Assembly: GCF_004114915.1 (NCBI RefSeq)
Contig: NZ_CP022219.1
Coordinates: forward strand, 2,138,501 to 2,202,500
DNA from: Bradyrhizobium guangxiense
Lineage (GTDB): Bacteria > Pseudomonadota > Alphaproteobacteria > Rhizobiales > Xanthobacteraceae
Length of the DNA: 64,000 nt
Direction: 5' to 3'
The notes beneath the pieces are model-generated. The model ran no database searches. It was not told the DNA's origin and saw only the letters and a list, made by a program, of their open reading frames with translations. The position numbers and the translations under genes were made by a program. Position 1 is the first letter of the stretch. Each line of letters opens with the position of its first letter. Shown piece after piece: positions 52,554 through 62,022 of the stretch.

Positions 52554-53519
52554 ATGACCTTCAAAGCTCTCTCTGCGGTCAGCGCCACGGTCGCGTTGCT
52601 GCTCGCGCTGCCGGCCCAGGCCGGTCAGCTCACAATCGGCTTCTCGCAGATCGGATCGGAATCCGGTTGGCGTGCGGCCGAGACGTCGGTCTCCAAGCAG
52701 GAAGCCGCCAAGCGGAAGGTCAATTTCAAGATCGCCGACGCGCAGCAGAAGCAGGAGAACCAGATCAAGGCGATCCGCTCCTTCATTGCGCAGAACGTCG
52801 ATGCGATCTTCCTCGCGCCCGTCGTGTCGACCGGCTGGGATTCGGTGCTGAAGGAGGCCAAGGAAGCCAAGATTCCGGTCGTGCTGCTCGACCGCGACAT
52901 AGATCCCTCCGGCAAGGACCTCTATCTCACTGCTGTCACCTCGGACAGCGTGCACGAAGGCGAGGTTGCCGGCGGCTGGCTCGCCAAGACCGTTGGCAGC
53001 AAGCCCTGCAACATCGTTGAATTGCAGGGCACGGTCGGCGCCAGCGTCGCCACCAACCGCAAGAAGGGGTTTGACACCGCCATCGCCAAGCACGCGAACC
53101 TGAAGGTCGTGCGCAGCCAGACCGGCGATTTCACCCGCGCCAAGGGCAAGGAGGTGATGGAGAGCTTCATCAAGGCCGAAGGCGGCGGCAAGTCGATCTG
53201 TGCGGTCTACGCGCACAACGACGACATGATGGTCGGTGCGATCCAGGCGATGAAAGAGGCCGGCCTCAAGCCCGGCAAGGACATCCTGACCGTTTCGATC
53301 GACGCGGTGCCCGATATCTTCAAGGCGATGGCCGCCGGCGAAGCCAACGCAACGGTCGAGCTGACGCCGAACATGGCGGGCCCGGCGCTCGATGCCATCG
53401 CGGCCTTCAAGGACAAGGGTACGGTTCCGCCGAAGTGGATCCAGACCGAGTCCAAGCTCTATACCGCCGCCGACGATCCGCAGAAGATCTACGACAGCAA
53501 GAAGGGTCTCGGTTACTGA
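52554..53519 (+). CDS. ytfQ: Sugar ABC importer, YtfQ-like binding protein
   Basis: A 321-residue periplasmic binding protein of the ribose/galactofuranose group. The signal peptide ends ALPAQA-GQ. The mature start LTIGFSQIGSESGWRAAE is the YtfQ hallmark, with sugar contacts also in DRDIDPSG and YAHNDDMMVGA. YtfQ binds galactofuranose; close relatives bind arabinofuranose or other aldoses. GGGAGAC precedes the ATG. A strong hairpin follows the stop, then ATPase and two permeases. Confidence 0.9.
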   Translation: MTFKALSAVSATVALLLALPAQAGQLTIGFSQIGSESGWRAAETSVSKQEAAKRKVNFKIADAQQKQENQIKAIRSFIAQNVDAIFLAPVVSTGWDSVLKEAKEAKIPVVLLDRDIDPSGKDLYLTAVTSDSVHEGEVAGGWLAKTVGSKPCNIVELQGTVGASVATNRKKGFDTAIAKHANLKVVRSQTGDFTRAKGKEVMESFIKAEGGGKSICAVYAHNDDMMVGAIQAMKEAGLKPGKDILTVSIDAVPDIFKAMAAGEANATVELTPNMAGPALDAIAAFKDKGTVPPKWIQTESKLYTAADDPQKIYDSKKGLGY

Positions 53520-53530
53520 GGCCGGACATC

Positions 53531-53565
53531 GCGCCGGACCGCTCCCCGGCGGTCCGGCGCCCCCT
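53531..53565 (+). terminator. Hairpin after the YtfQ-like gene
   Basis: GCGCCGGACCG (53531-53541) and CGGTCCGGCGC (53550-53560) form a perfect 11-base GC stem around CTCCCCGG, followed by CCCCTTCG. It is likely a partial terminator or 3'-end stabiliser that raises binding protein over ATPase and permease. Confidence 0.65.
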
Positions 53566-53637
53566 TCGAAACCGCCGCGCGAACGAATAGGCTGGGTGTC
53601 CGCAACGTCAGCGGGCGCCGGTGGGAGTGACGTCGCC

Positions 53638-55182
53638 ATGGAGAACAGCCCCGATCCTGCTCCGCCGCTTTTGGAGGTGCGCGGGGTCAGCAAGAGCTTC
53701 GGCGCGGTACGCGCGCTGCAGGAGGTCGATTTCACGCTCCGCGCCGGCGAGATCCATGCGCTGCTCGGCGAGAACGGCGCTGGCAAGTCCACGCTGATCA
53801 AGGTCGTGACCGGCGTGTTCCCACGCGATGCCGGCATCGTCAGGATCAACGGCGACGAAATTGCGCCGCGTTCGGCCAAGGCGGCGCTCGGGGCCGGCAT
53901 CGCCACCGTCTACCAGGAAGTCAATTTGCTGCCGAACCTTTCCGTGGCGCAGAACCTGTTCCTCGACCGCCAGCCGATGCGCTTCGGCATCGTGCGCGAG
54001 GGCGAGATGCGCCGCCGTGCCAAGGCGCTGCTTGTGGATTTCGGCCTCGACATCGACGTCGCCGCGCCGCTCGGCAATTATTCCGTGGCCATCCAGCACG
54101 TCACCGCGATTGCCCGCGCCGTCGATCTCTCCGCACGCGTGCTGATCCTGGACGAGCCGACCGCGAGCCTTGACCGCCATGAGGTCGAGATCCTGTTCGG
54201 CATCATGCGTCAGCTCGCGGGGCGCGGCATCGGCATCGTCTTCGTCAGCCATTTTCTCGACCAGGTCTACGAGATATCCGACCGCATCACCGTCTTGCGC
54301 AACGGCCGCCTGGTGGGCGAGCGGGAGACCGCCTCCTTGCCGCGGCTGGAACTGATCCGGATGATGCTCGGCCGTGAGCTTGCGGAGACGACCAGGGCGC
54401 GGGCGGCGGCGAGCGAACGCAGGGAGCGCGAGGTCTGCGCAAGCTTTGAGAATTTTGGCAAGGCCGGCTATGTCGCGCCCTTCAATCTCGAGCTGCGCCA
54501 TGGCGAGGTCATCGGCCTTGCCGGCCTGCTCGGCTCGGGCCGTACCGAGACGGCGCGGCTGGGGTTCGGCGCCGAGCGCGCCGATCGCGGGCAGGCAAAG
54601 GTGCAGGGCGCGCCCGTGCGGCTCCATTCGCCGCGCGATGGCGTCCGCCATGGTTTCGGCTATTGCCCGGAAGAGCGCAAGACCGACGGCATCGTCGCCG
54701 AGCTCACCGTGCGCGAGAACATCGTGCTGGCGCTCCAGGCCAAGCGTGGGCTGCACCGGCCGCTGTCACGCCGCGAGCAGGACGAGATCGCGCGCCGCTA
54801 TGTCAAGATGCTCGACATTCGTCCGGCCGATCCCGAGCGTCCCGTCGGCCTGTTGTCCGGGGGCAATCAGCAAAAGGTGTTGCTGGCGCGCTGGCTTGCG
54901 ACCTCCCCGCGGCTCCTGGTGCTGGACGAGCCGACCCGCGGCATCGACGTCGGCGCGCATGCCGAGATCATCCGCTTGATCCGCGAGCTCTGCGACGACG
55001 GTCTGTCGCTGCTCGTGATCTCCTCCGAGCTCGACGAGATCGTGACCTATTCCGACCAGGTCATCGTGCTGCGTGACCGCGCCCATGTCGAGGAGCTCAC
55101 GGGCGAGGCAATCGACGTCGGCAACATTCTCGCCGCCATCGCCGCCGATAGCGTCACTGTTGCGCTTGAGGCCCACACATGA
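53638..55182 (+). CDS. ytfR: Sugar ABC importer, double ATPase (YtfR-like)
   Basis: A 514-residue protein with two ATPase domains. The first has Walker A GENGAGKST (about 43-51), Walker B LILDEPTASLD and a shortened signature NYSVAIQHVTAIARA lacking the classic SGG. The second has the degenerate P-loop GLLGSGRTE and a good signature LLSGGNQQKVLLARWL with DEPTRGIDVG. This asymmetry is normal for sugar importers of the CUT2 class. The ATG at 53638 has GGGAG 10 bases upstream. It overlaps the permease gene. Confidence 0.9.
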   Translation: MENSPDPAPPLLEVRGVSKSFGAVRALQEVDFTLRAGEIHALLGENGAGKSTLIKVVTGVFPRDAGIVRINGDEIAPRSAKAALGAGIATVYQEVNLLPNLSVAQNLFLDRQPMRFGIVREGEMRRRAKALLVDFGLDIDVAAPLGNYSVAIQHVTAIARAVDLSARVLILDEPTASLDRHEVEILFGIMRQLAGRGIGIVFVSHFLDQVYEISDRITVLRNGRLVGERETASLPRLELIRMMLGRELAETTRARAAASERREREVCASFENFGKAGYVAPFNLELRHGEVIGLAGLLGSGRTETARLGFGAERADRGQAKVQGAPVRLHSPRDGVRHGFGYCPEERKTDGIVAELTVRENIVLALQAKRGLHRPLSRREQDEIARRYVKMLDIRPADPERPVGLLSGGNQQKVLLARWLATSPRLLVLDEPTRGIDVGAHAEIIRLIRELCDDGLSLLVISSELDEIVTYSDQVIVLRDRAHVEELTGEAIDVGNILAAIAADSVTVALEAHT

Positions 55183-56171
55183 CAGCGCTCTTGCCGCGCC
55201 GCGGCCTTGCCCAGATCCTGGCGCTGATCGTCATCCTCGCGGTCGATCGCGTGGTGTCGCCGCAATTCTTCGATCTGCGACTCCAGGACGGCCGGCTGTT
55301 CGGCAGCCTGATCGACGTGCTCAACCGCGGCACGCCGGTGGCATTGCTCTCGCTCGGCATGGTGCTGGTGATTGCGACGCGCGGCATCGATTTGTCGGTC
55401 GGAGCCGTCATGGCGATCGCAGGCGCGATCGCGGCGAGCCTTGCCGACAGTCACGGCTTAGCCGTAGTGCTCGCGGCCGCGCTTGGCGCCGGGCTCGCCT
55501 GCGGATTGTGGAACGGATTTCTCGTCGCCGTGCTCGGCATGCAGCCGATCGTGGCGACGCTGATCCTGATGGTGGCCGGGCGCGGCATCGCCCAGCTCAT
55601 CACCGAAGGGCGCATCGTCACCTTCTCCTCGCCTGATCTGGTCTGGCTCGGCAATGGCTCGGTGCTCGGCCTGCCGGTGCCGGCGGGGATTGCACTTAGC
55701 ATGCTCATCCTCACCGGCGCGGTGGTGCGCGGCTCGGCGCTCGGGCTGCTGATCGAGGCGACCGGCGGCAATGCGCGGGCCAGCGAGCTCGCCGGCGTCG
55801 GCACCCGTGCGATGGTCCTTTCGGTCTATGTCTGGTGCGGCGTCTGCGCCGCGCTGGCCGGCGTGATCGCGGCGGCCGACATCATGGGCGCGGATGCCAA
55901 CAATGCCGGCCTGTGGCTCGAGCTCGACGCGATCCTCGCCGTTGTGATCGGCGGCACCTCGCTGTTCGGCGGTCGCTTCAGCCTCGTGCTCGCGGTGCTC
56001 GGCGCGCTGATCATCCAGACCATGAACACTGGTATTCTCCTGTCCGGTTATCCGCCGGAGTTCAACCTGCTGGTCAAGGCGGTGGTGGTGCTCGCTGTGC
56101 TGCTGCTGCAATCGCCCAAGCTGTCCGGCGTTGCCGGTGTGATGACCTGGTTGCGGGGGACCAAAGCATGA
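55179..56171 (+). CDS. ytfT: Sugar ABC importer, permease (YtfT-like)
   Basis: A 330-residue CUT2 permease with eight to ten membrane segments. The family mark VLVIATRGIDLSVGAVMAIAG is near residue 65, followed by NGFLVAVLGMQPIVATLI and, near the end, VIGGTSLFGGRFSLVLAVLG. The start overlaps the ATPase stop (ATGA), and the stop overlaps the second permease. Confidence 0.92.
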   Translation: MTALLPRRGLAQILALIVILAVDRVVSPQFFDLRLQDGRLFGSLIDVLNRGTPVALLSLGMVLVIATRGIDLSVGAVMAIAGAIAASLADSHGLAVVLAAALGAGLACGLWNGFLVAVLGMQPIVATLILMVAGRGIAQLITEGRIVTFSSPDLVWLGNGSVLGLPVPAGIALSMLILTGAVVRGSALGLLIEATGGNARASELAGVGTRAMVLSVYVWCGVCAALAGVIAAADIMGADANNAGLWLELDAILAVVIGGTSLFGGRFSLVLAVLGALIIQTMNTGILLSGYPPEFNLLVKAVVVLAVLLLQSPKLSGVAGVMTWLRGTKA

Positions 56172-57148
56172 GAGGCCCGCCGCCCGCCCTGATCACGGCG
56201 ATCGTGCTAGTCGCGGGCTTTGCGGCCTGCGCGGCGCAGTTTCCCAACATCGCTTCGAGCCGCGTCGTCGGCAATCTCCTCACCGACAACGCTTTCCTCG
56301 GCATCGTTGCGACCGGCATGACCTTCGTCATCATCTCCGGCGGCATCGATCTGTCGGTCGGCTCGGTGATCGGCTTCACCACCGTCTTCGTCGCGCTGGC
56401 GATCGAGCGCTGGGGCGTGCCGCCGCTGGTCGCCTTTGTCGCTATCCTTGCGCTGTCGGCGGCCTTTGGTGCGGCGATGGGCGCCGTCATCCATGCCTTC
56501 GATCTGCCGCCGTTCATCGTGACGCTGGCCGGCATGTTCCTGGCCCGTGGCGCAAGCTTTCTGCTCTCGACGGAATCTGTGCCGATCACGGCACCGGTCT
56601 ACTCGACCGTGTCGGACTTCGCGCTGCGGATGCCCGGCGGCGGGCGGCTGACGGCGATCGCGATCATCATGATCGCGATCGTGATCGGCGGCGCCTTGCT
56701 GCTGCATTTCACGCGGTTCGGCGCCAATGTCTACGCGCTCGGCGGCAGCCGGGCGACAGCGAGTCTGATGGGCGTCGCCGTCGGCAAGATGACGGTGAAG
56801 ATCTACATGCTGTCGAGCCTGCTTGCGGGCATCGCCGGCATCGTCTTCTCCTTCTACACCAGCGCCGGCTATTCGCTCTCCGCCGTCGGCGTCGAGCTCG
56901 ACAGCATCGCCGCTGTCGTGATCGGCGGCACGCTGCTGACGGGCGGGCAGGGCTCGGTGATCGGCACTTTCCTCGGCGTATTGATCCAGGGCCTGATCCA
57001 GACCTACATCAATTTCGACGGCACGCTGTCGAGCTGGTGGACCAAGATCGCAACCGGAATCCTGCTGTTCGCCTTCATCGCCTTGCAGCAGGGACTGGTC
57101 GCGCTCGCGCGCCGGCCGGTGACGAAGAGCGCAGGAGCCGCCACATGA
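56168..57148 (+). CDS. yjfF: Sugar ABC importer, permease (YjfF-like)
   Basis: A 326-residue CUT2 permease, second of a pair as in the ytfQRT-yjfF system. Marks are FVIISGGIDLSVGSVIGFTT, FDLPPFIVTLAGMFLARG and VIGGTLLTGGQGSVIGTFLG. The ATG at 56168 overlaps the first permease; the frame upstream of it is chance. The two permeases should form a heterodimer. Confidence 0.92.
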   Translation: MRGPPPALITAIVLVAGFAACAAQFPNIASSRVVGNLLTDNAFLGIVATGMTFVIISGGIDLSVGSVIGFTTVFVALAIERWGVPPLVAFVAILALSAAFGAAMGAVIHAFDLPPFIVTLAGMFLARGASFLLSTESVPITAPVYSTVSDFALRMPGGGRLTAIAIIMIAIVIGGALLLHFTRFGANVYALGGSRATASLMGVAVGKMTVKIYMLSSLLAGIAGIVFSFYTSAGYSLSAVGVELDSIAAVVIGGTLLTGGQGSVIGTFLGVLIQGLIQTYINFDGTLSSWWTKIATGILLFAFIALQQGLVALARRPVTKSAGAAT

Positions 57149-57921
57149 CCTCGCGTATCGTCGTCATCCCGACCCGGCGGGCTCATTCCAACCATGCGGA
57201 GGTGGCCCGCTCGATCGGCGTCGACATCATCGCCGGCCGCTATGCGGAGGGGACGCGCCTGCCGGGCGACGCCGAGATGATCGCGATGTTCGGCGTATCG
57301 CGCCCGGTGCTGCGCGAGAGCGTGAAAACCCTGGTCGCCAAGGGGCTGCTCACCACCAAGGCGCGGGTCGGCACCGTCGTGCGCGAACGCGGCGCCTGGA
57401 ACATGTTCGACGCCGACGTGCTGGCCTGGCACCTCGACGCCGGAATCGACAAGCGCTTCCTCAACGATCTCGCCGAGATCCGTCTCGCGGTCGAGCCGCG
57501 CGCGGCGATGCTGGCCGCCACGCGGCGGTCGGCGGAGGATCTCGCCGAGCTTCGGCGCAGCATGGAACGCATGCGGCTTGAAGCATCGGACTCCGCCGGC
57601 TTCGCCGATGCGGACCTCGCGCTGCACGTCGCCGTGGCGCGTGCCTCGGGCAACCTCTTCATGCGCTCGATCGGCCACGTCATCGAGGCCGCGCTACGCG
57701 CCTCGTTCCTGCTCAGCGCTCCGGTCGAGCCGGAAGACCGCGACGCCGTGCTGCGGTGGCACCAGAAGATCGTCGATGCCATCGCAGCGGGCGACGCCGA
57801 GGCCGCCTCGGAGGCGATGGTTTATGTCATTCACAACGGCATGAGCCGTCACGAGGGAACGGTGATCGAGACCGCCCTGGCAGACCCGCTGTCATCTGCG
57901 AATACTGGAGAGCAAGCGTGA
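57145..57921 (+). CDS. FadR/GntR-family (FCD) regulator of the sugar operon
   Basis: A 258-residue regulator with a winged helix (LPGDAEMIAMFGVSRPVLRE, about 35-55) and an FCD domain with the metal-ligand pattern (DLALHVAVARASGN; HQKIVDAIAAGD). AGGAG lies 7 bases before the ATG, which overlaps the permease stop. Related proteins (GalR/DgoR/LgoR-like) respond to sugars or sugar acids. It likely regulates its own operon, possibly through the palindrome at 52426-52444. Confidence 0.88.
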   Translation: MTSRIVVIPTRRAHSNHAEVARSIGVDIIAGRYAEGTRLPGDAEMIAMFGVSRPVLRESVKTLVAKGLLTTKARVGTVVRERGAWNMFDADVLAWHLDAGIDKRFLNDLAEIRLAVEPRAAMLAATRRSAEDLAELRRSMERMRLEASDSAGFADADLALHVAVARASGNLFMRSIGHVIEAALRASFLLSAPVEPEDRDAVLRWHQKIVDAIAAGDAEAASEAMVYVIHNGMSRHEGTVIETALADPLSSANTGEQA

Positions 57922-58844
57922 CCGAACTTCGCATCGCCATTGTCGGTTTCGGCAAGATCGCGCGCGACCAGCATGTCGGCGCGATCGCCGCGGTGCCGGG
58001 CGTGACGCTGGCGGCGGTCGCCAGCCGCAACGCCTCGCTGCCGGGGCTGCCGCGTTTTGCGACCGTCGAGGAGTTGCTGGAGAAGGGACCGCCGATCGAC
58101 GCGGTCTCGCTCTGCACCCCGCCGCAGGTTCGTCGTGCCCAGGCCGCCGCCGCGCTCGATGCCGGCAAGCATGTCATGCTGGAGAAGCCGCCGGGCGCCG
58201 GCGTTGCCGAGCTCGATCCGCTGATCGCGATGGCGGCTGCTGCCAGGCGCACGCTGTTTGCGACCTGGCATTCGCGCTATGCGCCGGCGGTCGAGCCGGC
58301 CCGGCAATGGCTCGCCGAGCGACGCATCAAATCGGTGCACATCAGCTGGAAGGAGGACGTCCGCGTCTGGCATCCCGGTCAGGGTTGGATCTGGGAACCG
58401 GGCGGTCTTGGCGTATTCGACCCCGGCATCAATGCGCTGTCGATCCTGACACGAATCCTGCCGACACCGGTGTTCGTCTCCGCGGCCGAACTTGCCTTTC
58501 CCGCCAATCGCCAGGCGCCAATCGCTGCGAACCTGACGCTGACCGACATCAACGGACTGCCCATGACCGCCGAGTTCGACTTTCGTCAGACCGGGCCGCA
58601 AAGCTGGGATATTGTCGTCGACACTGATCGGGGCCGGTTGACGTTGTCGAGCGGCGGCGCACGCATGGCGGTCGACGGCAAGGTGCTTGCCGAAGCGCCT
58701 GATGAGGAATATCGGGGGCTCTACCGGCGCTTCGTCGAGCTCGCGGCGACCGGCGTGAGCGACGTTGATCTGGCACCGCTTCGCCTCGTCGCCGATGCCT
58801 TCCTGCTTGGCAGGCGCACGATTGTCGAACCGTTTGTGGATTAG
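57918..58844 (+). CDS. D-galactose/L-arabinose 1-dehydrogenase (Gfo/Idh/MocA)
   Basis: A 308-residue NAD(P)-dependent sugar dehydrogenase. The Rossmann start is IAIVGFGKIARDQHV, the catalytic lysine is in GKHVMLEKPPGAG, and WHSRYAPAVEPARQWL, then WKEDVRVWHPGQGWIWEPG closely follow the pattern of Pseudomonas galactose dehydrogenase and Azospirillum L-arabinose dehydrogenase. The start is a GTG overlapping the regulator stop with GGAG 7 bases upstream. It oxidises the aldose at C1 to the lactone, the first step of the non-phosphorylating route. Confidence 0.9.
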   Translation: MTELRIAIVGFGKIARDQHVGAIAAVPGVTLAAVASRNASLPGLPRFATVEELLEKGPPIDAVSLCTPPQVRRAQAAAALDAGKHVMLEKPPGAGVAELDPLIAMAAAARRTLFATWHSRYAPAVEPARQWLAERRIKSVHISWKEDVRVWHPGQGWIWEPGGLGVFDPGINALSILTRILPTPVFVSAAELAFPANRQAPIAANLTLTDINGLPMTAEFDFRQTGPQSWDIVVDTDRGRLTLSSGGARMAVDGKVLAEAPDEEYRGLYRRFVELAATGVSDVDLAPLRLVADAFLLGRRTIVEPFVD

Positions 58845-58846
58845 GC

Positions 58847-59923
58847 ATGGCTGGCTCAAAAATCCAAAGAGACCCGTTCGGAAAGCTGCCTGATGGCCGC
58901 GATGTCGAGCGCATCGTGCTGCGAGGGGCAGGCGGGTTCGAAGCGCGCGTCATCACGTATGGTGCGGTGCTCCAGGCACTGATTGCGCCGGATGCGAACG
59001 GCGGCCATGACGACGTCGTGCTCGGCCATGACACGTTCGCCGGCTACCTCGCCGAACGAAAATTCTTCGGCGCCACCGTCGGCCGCTACGCCAACCGCAT
59101 CGCCAAGGGACGGTTTTCGCTTGACGGCGAGAGGGTGCAGCTTGCTGTCAACAACGGCCCGAATGCGCTGCATGGTGGCCTCGATGGATTCGACCGCAAG
59201 CTCTGGGAGATCGCGGAGATCGACGAGGGTCCTGCGCCTGCGGTGACGCTGATCTATACGAGCCCACACGGAGAGGAGAACTATCCCGGCAAGCTCGATG
59301 TGCGCTTGACCTATCGCATCACTGGTCCGACCGAACTGTCGCTGCTCATGGAAGCTCGGACCGACCAGCCGACCATTGTCAACCTGACCAATCACGGCTT
59401 CTTCAATCTCGAGGGCGCGACGTCAGGCACATCCATTCTCGACCACCGCTTGACGGTCGCTGCCGAGCATTTCCTCGCCATCGACCCCACTGCCATTCCG
59501 CTGCCGGAGCCGCCGCGCGCGGTGGCGGGCACGCCGTTCGATTTCCGCATTGCCCGTCCCGTCGGCGAGCGCATCCGCGAAGGCGACCAGCAATTGTGCA
59601 ACGGCCGGGGCTATGACCACACCTACTGCCTCCGGCGTGACGGCAAGCTTGCGCTTGCGGCCCGGCTGGAGGCACCGCGCTCGGGACGCGTCATGGAGCT
59701 GCTCACCGACCAGCCCGGACTTCAGGTCTATTCGGGCAACTATCTCGACGGCACGATTTCAGGAAAGGGCGGCAAGCTGATCCGTCAGTCCGATGCGATG
59801 TGCCTTGAGCCGCATATCTGGCCGGATGCGCCGAACCGGCCGGACTTTCCGAGCCCGCGCCTCGATCCTGGCGGAGTCTATCGGCATCACACGGTCTATC
59901 GCTTTGCAGCGAGGGCGCCATGA
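58847..59923 (+). CDS. galM: Aldose 1-epimerase (mutarotase)
   Basis: A 358-residue mutarotase that interconverts alpha and beta aldoses so that importer and dehydrogenase receive the right anomer. Marks are FFGATVGRYANRIAKGRF, NNGPNALHGGLDGFD (first catalytic histidine), TNHGFFNLEG (second histidine), RGYDHTYCL and SGNYLDGT, and the glutamate in MCLEPHIWPDAPN. No signal peptide, so cytoplasmic. The ATG lies two bases after the dehydrogenase stop. Confidence 0.94.
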   Translation: MAGSKIQRDPFGKLPDGRDVERIVLRGAGGFEARVITYGAVLQALIAPDANGGHDDVVLGHDTFAGYLAERKFFGATVGRYANRIAKGRFSLDGERVQLAVNNGPNALHGGLDGFDRKLWEIAEIDEGPAPAVTLIYTSPHGEENYPGKLDVRLTYRITGPTELSLLMEARTDQPTIVNLTNHGFFNLEGATSGTSILDHRLTVAAEHFLAIDPTAIPLPEPPRAVAGTPFDFRIARPVGERIREGDQQLCNGRGYDHTYCLRRDGKLALAARLEAPRSGRVMELLTDQPGLQVYSGNYLDGTISGKGGKLIRQSDAMCLEPHIWPDAPNRPDFPSPRLDPGGVYRHHTVYRFAARAP

Positions 59924-60801
59924 TCGAACAGGTACCAACCTCCGTTCTCTCCGACGATCCCTGCCATCTTGGCGAGGGACCGACCTACGACACGACCACC
60001 GACACCGCCTGGTGGTTCGACATCCGCGAAGGCCGGCTGTTCGAGGCGCAGCTTGGCAGCGGCAGCATCCGTATCCATGCGCTCGGCCGCATGGCAAGCG
60101 CGCTCGGGCGTATCGATGCCGAGCGGCAGTTGATCGTCGCCGAAGACGGTCTCTATGTCCGCAAGCTCGCTGACGGTGGGATGACGCTGTTCTGTCCGCT
60201 CGAAGCGGACAATCCCACCACGCGCTCCAACGATTGCCGTGTGCACCAGTCCGGCACGTTCTGGATCGGCACCATGGGCAAGAAGGCCGAGCCGAAAGCA
60301 GGGGCGATCTACGCGCTCCATCGCGGCAAGATCTCGACGCTGTTTCCCGGCATCAGCATTCCCAATTCGATCTGCTTCTCGCCGGATGGCGCCACCGGCT
60401 ATTTTACCGACCCCCCGCGCGCCGTGCTCTATGCAGTGCCGCTCAATCCCGCGACTGGCCTGCCGCGCGGCGAGCCGGAGGTGCTGTTGCGTCATACCGG
60501 CATCGGCGGGCTCGACGGCTCGGTGTGCGATGCCGACGGGAATATCTGGAACGCCTGCTGGGGGGCGAGTCGGATCGACGTCTACTCGCCGCAAGGCGAG
60601 CGCCTGCGCTCGCTCGGCGTGCCGGCCAAGCAGGCGAGCTGCCCGGCCTTCGTCGGCCCCGACCTGTCGCGCCTGCTCGTCACCTCGGCTTGGCAGGACA
60701 TGGACGCGGCAGCCCGCGCTGCCGATCCCCAGGCCGGCCGCACGTTCTTGTTGGAGGCCTCCGCGCGCGGTCGCGCGGAGCCCGACGTCAAGCTCGCATA
60801 G
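59920..60801 (+). CDS. SMP-30/gluconolactonase-family sugar lactonase
   Basis: A 293-residue beta-propeller lactonase that opens the sugar lactone made by the dehydrogenase. The metal-site residues appear in HLGEGPTYD (Glu), SNDCRVHQSGTFWIGTMG (Asn), IPNSICFSPDG (Asn) and GGLDGSVCDADGNIWNACWG (Asp). It overlaps galM by four bases. Family members here are often arabinolactonase or galactonolactonase. A dehydratase for the aldonic acid is not seen in the window. Confidence 0.92.
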   Translation: MIEQVPTSVLSDDPCHLGEGPTYDTTTDTAWWFDIREGRLFEAQLGSGSIRIHALGRMASALGRIDAERQLIVAEDGLYVRKLADGGMTLFCPLEADNPTTRSNDCRVHQSGTFWIGTMGKKAEPKAGAIYALHRGKISTLFPGISIPNSICFSPDGATGYFTDPPRAVLYAVPLNPATGLPRGEPEVLLRHTGIGGLDGSVCDADGNIWNACWGASRIDVYSPQGERLRSLGVPAKQASCPAFVGPDLSRLLVTSAWQDMDAAARAADPQAGRTFLLEASARGRAEPDVKLA

Positions 60802-60875
60802 GAGACCAGAAAGAGCCCACGACCGACGTTCTCGACGAAACCAAGAAACAGTCTGACACCCAAAGGGAGTGAAAC

Positions 60876-61949
60876 ATGCTGAAACTGAAGACGACGTTCC
60901 TCGCGATCGCTGTCGCGAGCGCCGCCATGCTGATCGCGGGCGCGCCTGCCTCCGCCCAGGACAAGCCGACCGTCGGCATCGCCATGCCGACAAAGTCGTC
61001 CGCCCGCTGGATCGACGACGGCAACAACATGGTCAAGGTGCTGAAGGAGCGCGGCTACAACACCGACCTGCAATACGCCGAGGACGACATTCCGAACCAG
61101 CTCTCGCAGGTCGAGAACATGGTGACCAAGGGTGCGAAGGCACTGGTGATCGCGGCGATCGACGGCACCACCTTGTCCGACGTGCTCAAGCAGGCGAAGG
61201 CAAAAGGCATCACCGTGATCGCCTATGACCGCCTGATCCGCGGCACGCCGAACGTGGATTACTACGCGACCTTCGACAACTTCCAGGTCGGCGTTTTGCA
61301 GGCACAGTCGATCGAGCAGGGGCTGGGGCTGAAGGAGGGCAAGGGCCCGTTCAACATCGAATTGTTCGGTGGCTCGCCCGACGACAACAACGCCTATTTC
61401 TTCTACAACGGCGCCATGAGCGTGCTGAAGCCGTATATCGACAGCGGCAAGCTCGTCGTCGCTTCGGGCCAGATGGGCATGGACAAGGTCGCGACGCTGC
61501 GTTGGGACGGTGCCACCGCCCAGGCCCGCATGGACAATCTGCTCAGCGCCTACTACGGCAACAAGAAGATCAACGCCGTGCTGTCGCCCTATGACGGCAT
61601 CTCGATTGGCATCATCTCTTCGCTGAAGGGCGTCGGCTACGGCAGCGCCGGCCAGCCGATGCCGGTCATCTCGGGGCAGGATGCCGAGGTGCCCTCGATC
61701 AAGGCGATGCTGCGCGGCGACCAGTATTCGACCATTTTCAAGGACACCCGCGACCTCGCCAAGGTGACCGCCGACATGGTCGACGCCGCGCTCGGCGGCA
61801 AGCAGGTCGCGGTCAACGACACCAAGACCTACGAGAACGGCATCAAGACCGTGCCGTCCTACCTGCTCAAGCCGGTCGTGGTCTACAAGGACAATTGGGA
61901 GAAGGTCTTGGTCGACAGCGGCTACTACAAGAAGGCGCAGTTCCAGTAA
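60876..61949 (+). CDS. chvE: Multiple-sugar binding protein, ChvE type
   Basis: A 357-residue periplasmic sugar-binding protein. The signal peptide ends [28 protein letters not shown] starts the mature domain, and [20 protein letters not shown] is the ChvE/XylF mark. ChvE binds glucose, galactose, arabinose and xylose and in Agrobacterium also works with the VirA sensor. AGGGAG lies about 7 bases before the ATG. It begins a chvE-gguA-gguB operon, 74 bases after the lactonase gene. A perfect 13-base hairpin follows. Confidence 0.93.
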   Translation: MLKLKTTFLAIAVASAAMLIAGAPASAQDKPTVGIAMPTKSSARWIDDGNNMVKVLKERGYNTDLQYAEDDIPNQLSQVENMVTKGAKALVIAAIDGTTLSDVLKQAKAKGITVIAYDRLIRGTPNVDYYATFDNFQVGVLQAQSIEQGLGLKEGKGPFNIELFGGSPDDNNAYFFYNGAMSVLKPYIDSGKLVVASGQMGMDKVATLRWDGATAQARMDNLLSAYYGNKKINAVLSPYDGISIGIISSLKGVGYGSAGQPMPVISGQDAEVPSIKAMLRGDQYSTIFKDTRDLAKVTADMVDAALGGKQVAVNDTKTYENGIKTVPSYLLKPVVVYKDNWEKVLVDSGYYKKAQFQ

Positions 61950-61958
61950 ATGACTGCT

Positions 61959-62002
61959 CCGTCGTTCCGGGGCGACGCAAAGCATCGAACCCGGAACGAC
62001 GG
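61959..62002. repeat. Mini dispersed element: perfect hairpin between chvE and gguA
   Basis: CCGTCGTTCCGGG (61959-61971) and CCCGGAACGACGG (61990-62002) are perfect 13-base inverted arms around GCGACGCAAAGCATCGAA. Ends and the GCATCGAAC block match the element at 6667-6806, so this looks like an internally deleted copy. It lies where binding-protein operons often carry RNA hairpins and may stabilise the chvE message. Confidence 0.75.
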
Positions 62003-62022
62003 CGATTTAGGGACATGACACG

